Shown: positions 34,612 to 43,509 of the stretch, piece by piece | Numbering within the stretch: the stretch's first letter is position 1 | Layout of the letters: every line of letters begins with the position of its first letter | NCBI RefSeq assembly: GCF_008386585.1 | Contig: NZ_VUOB01000028.1 | Coordinates: 155,512-219,511 of the forward strand | Direction of reading: 5' to 3' | DNA length: 64,000 nt | From: Solihabitans fulvus | Lineage (GTDB): Bacteria; Actinomycetota; Actinomycetes; Mycobacteriales; Pseudonocardiaceae | Notes under the pieces: generated by a model | What the model saw: the letters and a program-made list of their open reading frames with translations, nothing else | What the model was told of the DNA's origin: nothing | The model's database searches: none | Position numbers and translations under genes: made by a program

Positions 34612-35669
34612 TTGACGCGCAGGGCGGAGCAAATCACCGAGGAGCTTCGAGAAGAACTCACCCACGTGTTACATCGGATTGAATCGGTTTCACGCCTCAG
34701 TGGATCGATGGATATAATCCAAACTGGGATTCTAGAGGTACTGGGGGCGTTGTATGCCGGGCGACCGGACATAGCCATCTACCGATGGGGTCGCCTGCGA
34801 GTTACACAGCGAAGTTTACGAGGCCACATCAGATATCCAGAAATTGATGAGCTGGTGGCTCAACTACAGCCAGAGCTTGGCGCATCCAAATCCTCAGACG
34901 AGGCCTCCCAAGGCGATCCTATATTCATTCGCGGCGACAATACCGTCAGCCGCTTCCGTAGCTCGTTCACTCCCAAGGCCGCCGACGGCTGCTCGATTCG
35001 GTCACTATCTACACTTCCGGTGACGACGGCGAATCGGTGCGCACTGCCCTGGCTGAACTACTCCAGGTCTGCGGCTTTGAGTCGATCACCTACGGCACGT
35101 CCGAGAAGGGTTCCTGGTTCGGGAAGCTGTTCACGCGTGCCCCCGACGGCAAAGCGGTACAGAAGCTTGGCCATCTGGCCCGCAAGGTCGAGCGCGCGGC
35201 CGAGCTCAAGTACATCGGTGGGCAGCGTTCAGAGAACGACGAGCGGGAAGCGAACGCAATAGCCAAGCTGGCTCAGGCCATGGAGAGCCAAACCGAAGTG
35301 GTTATCCGCACCAGCTCGGTGCTGTTCCTCAAGGTGGATGGCCGAGTGCTGGCATGGGTACTCAGCGAAGCAGAGATCGACGGCCGTGCGCCCGCAGCCG
35401 CTCAGAACTGCCACACCAACCTCGGACTACTTCTCCGCCTCCTTCGCGGCGAGGTAGAGATGTTCCACCGATACGAACCCGGGCTGGCCCGCCACGTCCG
35501 GGATGATCCGACCGGGAACCTCGCCGCGCACCAGGCGGTGAGGAACGCGACAGCACCGCCGTCGAACCGCTGCCACCTGCCGAGGACCGAGTCGCACAGC
35601 ACCACCGGCCACGCGTCGGGGTCGCCCTCGTCGGCGAGCCAGAACAGGTACCCGGCCGAGCGGTTGTAG
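34612..35669 (+). pseudogene. Frameshifted hypothetical gene in a lower-GC patch
   Basis: Frame one runs from TTG 34612 to about 34987 (helical start ITEELREELTHVLHRIESVS; then GALYAGRPDIAIYRW). Continuity is restored in another frame: AAD shifts into RLLDSVTIYTSGDDGES, then ALAELLQVCGFESITYG. One base appears to be missing near 34987. The natural 3' end is also lost: after about 35385 the frame only mirrors the immunity gene. GC is clearly lower than in the flanks, so it was probably acquired. Family unknown. The 235 bp before it hold no gene. Confidence 0.55.
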
Positions 35670-35960
35670 CAGGTAGCCCAGGGCAGCAGGCCCGGCAGGT
35701 CGGGAAAGACCCCGTAGGGCCTGCGGCGCGCGCGACGCAGGTCGTCGACGATCTCCCGGAAGAAGTACAGCAGGTCGCCCTCATGTCCGGTGGAGGTGGG
35801 CGGGGAGACCATCGCGGTCCCCGCGAACTTGCCCATCGGGAAGACCGCCAGCAGGCGCTTGAAGTCGCTGGGCAGCGGACGGCCGAGCAGGTCCTCGGTG
35901 ACCCGCCAGTCCAGCGAGGCGGCCGGTCGACCCGATCACCCCGTCAGCGCCGCCAGCCCG
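35427..35960 (-). pseudogene. SMI1/KNR4-type immunity gene, broken
   Basis: Just downstream of the toxin stop, the reading VDGLAALTG-stop-SGRPAASLDW shows an in-frame TGA (35936-35938) where Trp is likely. It continues as LPSDFKRLLAVFPMGKFAG, then YLFWLADEGDPDAWPVVLCD, the SMI1/KNR4 core. Near 35530 a one-base loss moves the frame to RGEVPGRIIPDVAGQPGF and its stop at 35427. SMI1/KNR4 proteins commonly neutralise RHS/polymorphic nuclease toxins. With a stop and a frameshift it is unlikely to work. Confidence 0.7.
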
Positions 35961-37550
35961 TCAACATCCGTTGAACTGGACATTTCCGTTGTCTCTCTGT
36001 TGTCGCGTGACGTTGGGGATGAGCACCGCGCAGGACCACCCGTTGTTGCCCACCGCCACCACGGAGATCCCGCTTGGCACGGGATTCTGGCCCGAATAGA
36101 ACGGCGTGACGTCCATGAACACCGGGTTGCCGCCGTCGACCTGCGCGGCGATCCTGCTCTCCACCTGGTGGTACATCCACGAGTTGTTGGTGACGTCCTG
36201 GTAGCAGGGCACGAAGTTGGCCCGGTCCGTGTTGGACCCGTGCAGCATGTGCGCGATGAGGTGGCAGCGCGCCATGCCTTGGTACTTCTCGTAGCCGAAG
36301 GGCCTTGGCGGAGTGGGCCGGGGCGCTCCCCGGTTGGTGGTGACGGCGCACGCCTGGGCGTCCGTCGCGCGGTCGCCGGGCCTGCCCTGCCAGATCACGG
36401 TCTCCATGGGGTCGTAGGTCCGCCAGTTGGTAGTGCAGTTGCGGGGAGCGCCTCTCGGCCGCGTCTTGCCGCCGGGGTCGTCGTCGGGCAGCGGCAGCGG
36501 TCTGGGAATCCGGCCAGGGTCAATCTCTGGTTTGTCCGTGGTCCTGTCGACGTTGCGCACGATGGGTTTGGCCAGATCGACCAGAGTGTCCCGGAAAGCG
36601 GTCCAGATGGCAGCCCCATCGGTGACGACCGTGGCCAGCGCCCCCACTGCCGACGCGGCGACTGAGGCTGCCGAGGAGATCAGCGTCCCGGCTCCGGCGA
36701 AGGCCGGCATCCACAGATCGGGCCACGGGTCGAACGGGTGCTTGCGGGCGTAGTCCTCGTTGTCCTTGCGAGCCTTGATGGCCGGGTCCGGCGGCGGCTC
36801 GACGGGCTTCGGCTTGCCGGGAGGCAGCGGTTTTCCTGGCGGCTGGCCGCTACAGTCGCGTGCGCCCAGCACCACAGCGCCACACTGGGCGGGCGGCGGA
36901 GACGTGATCGGCCACTGGTTGCGCTTCCGTCGCCGTTCGGCGTCCAACTCATCCTCGGCGAGGATCTGGCGCTGCCATTCCCATGCGATGGGTCCGCACG
37001 GAGTGCCGTCGGGGAGGTAGAGAACGTCGTCGCACCCGCTGGCCGTCGACGGGGCGTTGCACACCATGTCCACGGGGATGCCGATGAACGACAGCGCCCC
37101 GTCCCAGAACGAGCTGGGGACCCGCACGCCGTGGAGACTGCCCAGTTGGCACGCGGTGTCGATCGAGTCGTGTCCGGTCGGGTCGACGTGGCTCAGCGGT
37201 GCACCGAGCGCATAGGTGTAGCGGTTCGCGCGACCGGACGGGCTGGCCGGCAGGGCGATGCCGTCGCGCGAGTCGAACCCGCCCGTGGCGGGGTTGTACC
37301 ACCGCGCGGCCATCGTGACCTGGCTAGTGTCTGGGTCGGTCCACGCGCCCTGGAACCCCTACCCCGGTTCCGTCGGCCGGGTTGAGCCCGCCGACGACGT
37401 CGCCGTGCCGGTCCGACAGCGTCAGCCGCTTGTCGGTGCCCTGCTGGAGCACCACTAGGTCGCCCGCCGGCCCTCGGGCGAACTGCGTGCCGCCGTCAGA
37501 GGCGAGCGTGTTTCCCATCCCGGAGTAGGCGAACCGCTTGGCGTTGCTGG
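35961..37550 (-). pseudogene. RHS-type polymorphic toxin remnant with nuclease C-terminus
   Basis: Only the end of an RHS protein remains. From about 37550 come RHS repeats (FAYSGMGNTLASDGG, DRHGDVVGGLNPADGTG). A one-base insertion near 37355 shifts the frame into FQGAWTDPDTSQVTMAARWY, the RHS core end with YNPATGGFDSRDG and HVDPTGH. A linker with one hydrophobic alanine-rich segment leads to the toxin domain (about the last 130 residues), a DNA/RNA non-specific endonuclease with CHLIAHMLHG and NFVPCYQDVTNN. The tip coding frame from 37313 to 35961 (450 codons) is still open. Confidence 0.75.
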
Positions 37551-38119
37551 CCGCCGAGGTCGGCATCCGCATCACGCAGGGCAGCGCCCTGAGCAACCTC
37601 GGCGTCGTGCACCAGCTTCGCGGCGACCACGAGCGGGCCGAGGAGTGCCACCGGCGGGCGCTGGAGGTGGCGCGGGAGATCGCCAACCGGCTCAGTGAGG
37701 GCGGCGCGCTCACCGGGCTCGGCCGGGCGCATCTGTCGGCGGGTCGCTGCGAGGAAGCGGTGTCGCGCTTCGGGCAGGTGCTGGCGCTGGCGCTGGCCAC
37801 GACGATCGGCGATCTCAACATGGAGACCGAGGCACTGCTGGGGTTCGGCGACGCCGCGTGGGCGGCGGGCGACCCTGCAGGCGCGCTGGAGCACCACGGG
37901 CGCGCGCTGGCCCTGGCCGACCGAACCGGCGACCTGCACTGCCAGGCCCAAGCCCACGACGGCCTCGGCCAGGCGCACCACCGTCGAGGCACGGCTGGTC
38001 CCGCCGCCCGACACTGGCAGCGGGCGCTGGCGCTGTACTCCGGTCTCGGCGCGCCGCAGGCAAAGCGGGTCGACGGCCACCTGTCGGCCCTGGACGGCGG
38101 CCACCCGGCAGCAGGCTGA
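37551..38119 (+). pseudogene. TPR-region fragment of a regulator, 5' end replaced
   Basis: About 188 codons of tetratricopeptide repeats (SNLGVVHQLRGDHERAEECH, LTGLGRAHLSAGRCEEAVSR, LGFGDAAWAAGDPAGALEHH, HDGLGQAHHRRGTAGPAARH), the usual C-terminus of SARP/AfsR or NB-ARC regulators. Its N-terminal DNA-binding and ATPase parts are absent. Its left end meets the RHS remnant head-on near 37550. It is a truncated relic. Confidence 0.7.
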
Positions 38120-38217
38120 CGAGCGGCCCGACTTCCGGCGGCTCCGGGCAGTGCCATCCGACGACTCCTCGGTATCCACAACGACAGTGAGGCAGCACCG
38201 GGCAGCGTCTGGCCCGG

Positions 38218-41001
38218 TCACCAGGTCGAGCGGTGCGCCCAGCGGGATTCGGCGTCGGTCAACGCGTCTCGAATTCGTTGCTGCTCACCGCTTCCCGTTG
38301 TCGGCAGACGCAACAGCGGCATGTCATGCACAGCCAGGATCTCGTTCTTGATCGCGTCCCGCCTCAGCTGGATCGGGTTGTTCTCGTGGAAGGCGAAACC
38401 GTCGACCTCGATGGCCAGCAGTGGCCGGTTGGTCACCCGGTTGTACACGACGAAGTCAATGGACGCTCGCCTTCTCACGTAGGCGGCCTGGTCCGGGGTA
38501 AGCCGGTCGAAGTTGGGCAGTAGGTTCTTCAGGAGCACCTGCGGAACGGCCTTCATGTGCGCATAGCGCGGCTCGGCGAAGACGTCGTTCAGCACGGTCC
38601 AGGCGATGTCCTCGGACGGGTACCTGAGTTCCCTCCTGAGCCGTGCGGCGAGTGGTCGCAGGCGCTGCGAGTACGCGGTGTAGAGCAGGTCGAACACGGA
38701 GACCACCGAACTGTCGACGATCTCCTCGTCCGGAATGTGATAGCGGATGTAGCCGATCAGGTCCTGGATGTGCCGGCTGGTGGGCAGCAGGTCGTGGTTG
38801 GTCACCAGGATGAAGCGCTGAATCGCCCGCGACACCGCGACATTGATCATCTGCGGATCGTCCACGAAGGACAGCCCGGTACGTCCGCGCCAGGTCTCGT
38901 CCAGCACGGTGGTCATGATGACCACCTGTTTCTGCCGACCCTGGAACCGGTGCACGGTGTCGGCCTCGATCTGGTCGAGCTCGTCGCTGACCTTGCCGGC
39001 CTGCAGGCGATACGGAGTGGTGACGCCGATGTCGGCGTCGACGAAGCCCTGACAGTGTCCCGAAATCACCTCGTCAGCGATGACGTCCACCTCGCGCTGG
39101 TTCGAACGACCTCCTCCTCGGTGTTGCCGCATGTGATTGCCCTCGACGGTGCGTACCACGACCATCGGCCGCTCAGCGGTGCTGGCGGTGTACGGGATCA
39201 GCTCGCCCCCATAGAACTTCTTGTTGCAGAATCCGATGATGACCGGGTCACACCGATAGTGCTCTCGCAGCAGCGAGCTCGGGAGGTTGGCACCGTGCAA
39301 CTCCGACAACGAGGACAGGAGATTGTGCCGTTGACAGTCGTAGGCCGGCATCGGCGGCGCGAGGTCGGCCGCAGCATCGATGGGTATGGGCGGGAGCTGC
39401 TTCTGATCACCAACCACCACAACGTTGCGGGCGCACGACATCGCCAGCCCGGCCAGCAGCAGGTTGACCTGTGATGCCTCGTCGATGATGAGGTAGTCGA
39501 GCAGGTGTCCGTCAGAGATACTGGCCTGGAGCGAATGGCAGGTGCTCAACAACGCCGGGTAGTCCTCGATGAACCTCGGGAACACGCGGCTGCCTCGGTA
39601 AGTGTCCGCGTCGTACACAGTGGATCCCAGTCTGCGGTACCGATCAGCGAGTTCAGCGTGCAGGAGCTGAGTGGACAACTGTTGGTGATCCCGGGAGATC
39701 CGGTCGAAGTCGGCGCGCCGCAATCGATCCTCGACCAGCTGGATCTCCCGTTCCAGCTCGGCGATCCGTTTGGTGTAGTACGCCAGTTGCAGTCGGAGCA
39801 CGACGTCGGTGTCCGATGGGTCGAGCGCGCGCAGCGAACCGTACCTGAAGTAGTTCCCGATTCGCCGTAGTAGTCCGGGACGCCTGCCCGCCAGTTCCAC
39901 CTGGCTCTCGGCGAGGTAGTCCATGACGCGGTCGGCCGACTTCCTCAGCAGGGGAAGCTTGTCCAGGTCGGGTAGCTGGTCCTGCTGGAGGTGCGCCTCG
40001 AAGTGCCGCAGTTCCAGGCGGTGGCCTTCGAGTGACTGACGTCGATCGGCGCGGACGCGCTCGTCTTCTTGGAGCCCACGCAGGCGCCGGTCCAGATCGG
40101 CCAGCCGCCTTGGGTCCGGCGGTTGCGGGGCACTGGCCACGAACTGAGCCACTGCTGCGTTGCGCACCGCTTGCCTCGCAAAGAACTCCGCCCGTCGCTG
40201 CTTGCGGCCGAGACCGCCGAGCACGTGTTCGAACCCGAGCTCGTCGAGCTTGTCGCGGACGTTGTCGACGGCCGCGTTGCCGAACGAGACGATGCCGACG
40301 GTCTTGTGCTGCAAGCCGACGATGTTGGCGATCAGGTTGAGGATCGTCTCGGTCTTCCCGGTGCCCGGTGGTCCCTCGATGACCGAGACCGAGCGGGTAA
40401 GGGCGTTCTCGACGGCCGTACGCTGGCTGAGGTTGCAACGGAACGGAAAGATCGGGGCCATGTCCAGCTGGCGCGACTCGATTGGCGCTCCGGCCAGGTA
40501 CGAACTGAGCGCGCTGTCCGGGTGGACGAAGGTGAGCCGGTCGAACGCTGGTCGCATGGGATCGTCGGAGTCGAGGCGGGAGACGATCGTGCGCCAGTAG
40601 CGCAACACGTCGTTGACGAGCGGTATGGCGGTCCCCGATGTGACGACGCGAACCTGCGCGGCGGGGCGGGTCCGGTACATCTCGCCCGCGCGGGTTCGAT
40701 AGAAGACCCGGGACCATGCGCCATGGGCACCCGTGAAGGTGACGACCTCGGTTGCGGTGTCCCAGATGCCGCCGTCGACTTCGACCCTGTCGTCGCCCGT
40801 CACGACGCGTCGCGCGGAACTCCGCAGGATCTGCACGCGGTCTGGCCCGTAGGGGAAGACCTTGTTTCGGCCGGCGAAGACGATTCCGATTCGATGGCTC
40901 GCGGGCTGGAACTCGTATCGCGCTATGTTTCGGGTCTGATCCTCGAAGGCGCCGGTCTCGCGATTGCGGATCAGCACTGCCTCACTGCGCGGGTCGATCA
41001 T
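38218..41001 (-). CDS. SF1 helicase with C-terminal DUF2726-like nuclease domain
   Basis: 927 residues from ATG 41001 with GGGGGG upstream. After a 190-residue N-terminal domain comes Walker A EGPPGTGKTET (209-219) and a long helical insertion (300-470). Walker B is YLIIDEASQVN; motif III GDQKQLPPI, and VHRFQGRQK and NVAVSRA are motifs V and VI of Upf1-type SF1 helicases (AAA_11/AAA_12). Residues about 790-905 contain SIDFVVYN, then LLAIEVDG, a restriction-like D...E-x-D core of DUF2726. Helicase-nuclease fusions of this type are frequent in mobile defence islands; a repair role is the alternative. Intact amid decayed genes. Confidence 0.85.
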   Translation of the reverse strand: MIDPRSEAVLIRNRETGAFEDQTRNIARYEFQPASHRIGIVFAGRNKVFPYGPDRVQILRSSARRVVTGDDRVEVDGGIWDTATEVVTFTGAHGAWSRVFYRTRAGEMYRTRPAAQVRVVTSGTAIPLVNDVLRYWRTIVSRLDSDDPMRPAFDRLTFVHPDSALSSYLAGAPIESRQLDMAPIFPFRCNLSQRTAVENALTRSVSVIEGPPGTGKTETILNLIANIVGLQHKTVGIVSFGNAAVDNVRDKLDELGFEHVLGGLGRKQRRAEFFARQAVRNAAVAQFVASAPQPPDPRRLADLDRRLRGLQEDERVRADRRQSLEGHRLELRHFEAHLQQDQLPDLDKLPLLRKSADRVMDYLAESQVELAGRRPGLLRRIGNYFRYGSLRALDPSDTDVVLRLQLAYYTKRIAELEREIQLVEDRLRRADFDRISRDHQQLSTQLLHAELADRYRRLGSTVYDADTYRGSRVFPRFIEDYPALLSTCHSLQASISDGHLLDYLIIDEASQVNLLLAGLAMSCARNVVVVGDQKQLPPIPIDAAADLAPPMPAYDCQRHNLLSSLSELHGANLPSSLLREHYRCDPVIIGFCNKKFYGGELIPYTASTAERPMVVVRTVEGNHMRQHRGGGRSNQREVDVIADEVISGHCQGFVDADIGVTTPYRLQAGKVSDELDQIEADTVHRFQGRQKQVVIMTTVLDETWRGRTGLSFVDDPQMINVAVSRAIQRFILVTNHDLLPTSRHIQDLIGYIRYHIPDEEIVDSSVVSVFDLLYTAYSQRLRPLAARLRRELRYPSEDIAWTVLNDVFAEPRYAHMKAVPQVLLKNLLPNFDRLTPDQAAYVRRRASIDFVVYNRVTNRPLLAIEVDGFAFHENNPIQLRRDAIKNEILAVHDMPLLRLPTTGSGEQQRIRDALTDAESRWAHRSTW

Positions 41002-41041
41002 ATGCCCCCCAATGATCCCGCACTCGGCCGAGGCGGTGCGC

Positions 41042-41668
41042 TCAGCGTTGACGAACTACCAACGTTTGCGGGATGGACGGGAAGGCACAGGTCGTGTCCG
41101 GCCATACAGCCAACAGGGTGTCGAGGATGCCGACTATCTGCCACTCGCTCTCGTGATGGTCTCTGGTCCAGGTCACGCCGAGTGATTCGACGAGGTTGTG
41201 TCGCAGTGCGGCCAGGTACAGCGACGACGCGGCAGCGAGCGCTTGGTCCAGTGTGCCCCAGTCCACCGGGTACGTGCGCCCGTCCATCCCGGTGACGCTG
41301 GGTTCGACCAGAACGTGGGCGTGGATGTGCGGCTGCTGGCTGACGCTGGCGAAATGCAGGACAACCGTCGTGTTCAGTCCTCGGCAGTCAAGAAAGGCCG
41401 GCCCACTGCGGGCGAATGCCGCTTCTTTGTCGAGCCATGAGAGGGTGTCGGCGAGTGCCGCCTCGTGGCCAGTGAACACTGCGCCGGGCCCATAGTCTTC
41501 AGGTGATAGGAGCGCCATCAGCACGGATACCGACTTCGGCGCCGCAAACGTGATATCGCGGATGCCCGATGGAACCGTCAGGGCGTCCTGGACCGTCGGT
41601 GTGACGGAGCCGGGCAAGGCGTTGTGTGCGACTCGTTTGAGCTTGCGGCGCAAGAAGGGCACGATCAA
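41042..41668 (-). pseudogene. TrwC/MobF relaxase fragment
   Basis: 208 codons from TTG 41668. ITFAAPKSVSVLMAL is the TrwC relaxase core. QPHIHAHVLVEPSV carries the three metal-binding histidines, and VDWGTLDQALAAASSLYLAA is the following helix. The N-terminal catalytic tyrosines and the whole C-terminal helicase are missing, so it cannot mobilise DNA. It lies directly outside the att-like sequence of the neighbouring ICE and probably belongs to an older element in the same site. Confidence 0.75.
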
Positions 41669-41814
41669 TCACGGTACACGCTGTGGCCGCATGTCGGTAC
41701 GGCACCCACACGATTACGCCTCACGCCTACATCATGGCAGTGAGATAGACCTGGATCGTATACTGTTTGAAGGTTGCCCTACAATCGCCCACGATCTTGA
41801 TTGTCCCGCCCCGG

Positions 41815-41850
41815 GTTTGATGGGGGACTTGAACCCCCACCGGTTGCATG
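41815..41850 (-). other. tRNA 3'-end-like sequence, probable att site
   Basis: On the minus strand the sequence reads a T-arm GGGGG-TTCAAGT-CCCCC (41838-41822), followed by ATCAAAC (41821-41815), the expected 3' acceptor strand. No encoded CCA and no convincing D-arm or anticodon arm are found, so it is a tRNA end, not a whole gene. It lies 56 bp beyond the integrase stop, where tRNA-targeting integrases keep their att site. Confidence 0.55.
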
Positions 41851-41905
41851 CCCGCGCATTGCGGGCGTCCATGCGCAGAACGTTAGCTTCAGCGAGTCGA
41901 GCCTG

Positions 41906-42955
41906 TCAAACGTTCCGCAGAAGCGGCGAGCCCCAACGATGAACCTCAGCGGACATGGCCAGCGGGTGCTGCTCTCCGGTCAGGACCGAGAGAGCAAGAG
42001 CAACTTCTTGTAGGTCCGCACGAATGTAGGTGGACGTCGAACCCGCATCGCTCTTCCCATTGTGACCGGCGAAGGCGCGCGCGACGGCGTAGCCGAAACT
42101 CCGTTCGACCCATGTGAGCGTGGTGTGCCGCAGCCAGTGAGTGCTGATCTGCTGTGTGGCGACCCACGGAAGATGCTTCCCCAACCGCGCCCACAGGTGG
42201 TCGTAACGACGAGCGGTAATCGGACGGCCATTGCGGTAGCGGAGAAGTTGTTCGCCGGGACGGCTTCCACGCTCCTCGGCATGGATCACAAGGTGTTTCA
42301 TCAGCGTGCCGGACACAGGTTGCCAACGCACCGTCTCCCCCTTCTCCCGAAGGCGAACGAGACACTGCTCGCTGTCGAGGTCGCACGGCCGGAGCGCCAA
42401 GGCGCCGCCCCTGCGGCAGGCCGTCTCGGTGTGGAGCCGCAGTAGCAGCGAGTCCAGCTCAGGATCGTTCCCGGTACTCCCCGCCACCTCGTTGAGCTCG
42501 ACAAGGCGCGCATCTGGCAGAGCACGTCGGGTGCTGGCCAGTCGTCTCGGCTTCGCAACGCGCGCCGCGGGGTTGTCGGCTTCCGAGATCAGCTCGTCCG
42601 CGACCGCATGTCGGTAGAGGCAACGGAGTGCGGCGATCAGATGCTCAGCAGCAGAACGGCCACCTCGCGAGTTCTTCCGCACCACCACATGAAGCTTCAC
42701 CTGCTCGGCCAGCTGCTCGACTTCCAGCGGCGTCGGTTCGTCGATACCTCGTTCGCCCCACACTTCCTCGACTCGCCGCCAGTATGGCTCGTAGGCGTGA
42801 CGCGATCCGGAGGGCACTGCATCAGACACGCTGCTGATGTATTGGCTGAAGGTCGGCATAGGACGGTTGCGCACGGGCTCGTCGAGCAGTTGCTCCGGAC
42901 TGATTCCCAGACGAGCGAGCAGGAAGCGAGCCGCCTCGATCTCAGCATCCTTCAT
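41906..42955 (-). CDS. int: Tyrosine recombinase (integrase)
   Basis: 349 residues from ATG 42955, overlapping the stop of the AbrB-like gene. The N-terminal SAM-like domain starts PTFSQYISSVSDAVPSGSRH. The catalytic domain has the first Arg in HTETACRRGGALAL, the H-x-x-R box in THWLRHTTLTWVE, His in AFAGHNG and the C-terminal Tyr in TSTYIRADL. The gene ends 56 bp from the tRNA-like att site, the standard place for an ICE integrase. It is the last gene of the element's long operon, so expression may rise when the element is induced. Confidence 0.93.
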   Translation of the reverse strand: MKDAEIEAARFLLARLGISPEQLLDEPVRNRPMPTFSQYISSVSDAVPSGSRHAYEPYWRRVEEVWGERGIDEPTPLEVEQLAEQVKLHVVVRKNSRGGRSAAEHLIAALRCLYRHAVADELISEADNPAARVAKPRRLASTRRALPDARLVELNEVAGSTGNDPELDSLLLRLHTETACRRGGALALRPCDLDSEQCLVRLREKGETVRWQPVSGTLMKHLVIHAEERGSRPGEQLLRYRNGRPITARRYDHLWARLGKHLPWVATQQISTHWLRHTTLTWVERSFGYAVARAFAGHNGKSDAGSTSTYIRADLQEVALALSVLTGEQHPLAMSAEVHRWGSPLLRNV

Positions 42956-43509
42956 CGCCCGGCCTCCTTGCTGAGAGATGCGTGGTATTCCAGCAGCATC
43001 ATGTCCAACGCATCTGTCGTGTAAGCGGCAAGCAGGTTGTGGTCGGGACAGACCGCCACGAGCAGTTGCTGGCCTGGCTCGATACGGCACCGATGTCGCA
43101 CTGGCGCCGGTAGTCGGAGATGCCCTTGTCGCGTGATGGAGTCCGGCCCATCGGGTCGAGCCACCACAACCACTACGCCCTGCATCACCGAAAGGAGAAC
43201 CGAGCACCCGGCGCCCCAGCCAAGAATACGCATGGCTGACCGATCTGCGAGCCGTCCTCGACTATCGACTGGTGTCACGGCGTAGTGCACCGAACTGACG
43301 CGCATTGGCGTGAGAAGCTGCGCAAGGGGAAGGCCGCGGTTAGCCACGTGCGCTACGGGACGGTTCGGGTTCAGCGAAGAGGCGATTCGATCGCCGAGGG
43401 AACCCGGTTCGCCCGTCGAGTCACCTCCGGCGGACTCAGTCCCGCGTCGAACGCGGTCGACCCACTCCAGGGACGAACTCGCCATCGCATCATCCATGCT
43501 CGCTGTCAT
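42952..43509 (-). CDS. AbrB/SpoVT-like domain protein
   Basis: 185 residues from ATG 43509; both its ends overlap neighbours (ATGA). Residues 90-170 fit the swapped-hairpin AbrB/MazE fold: SITRQGHLRLPAPVRHRC, EPGQQLLVAV and LLAAYTTDAL. The first 80 residues are polar and probably disordered. Position directly before int suggests a small regulator of integration or excision. The fold call rests on pattern alone. Confidence 0.6.
   Translation of the reverse strand: MTASMDDAMASSSLEWVDRVRRGTESAGGDSTGEPGSLGDRIASSLNPNRPVAHVANRGLPLAQLLTPMRVSSVHYAVTPVDSRGRLADRSAMRILGWGAGCSVLLSVMQGVVVVVARPDGPDSITRQGHLRLPAPVRHRCRIEPGQQLLVAVCPDHNLLAAYTTDALDMMLLEYHASLSKEAGR

Noticed and set aside
41815..41906. Complete tRNA gene
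   Set aside because: GTTTGAC near the integrase stop nearly pairs with ATCAAAC, but no D-arm with GG and no anticodon loop with U33 could be folded, so only the 3' end is accepted.
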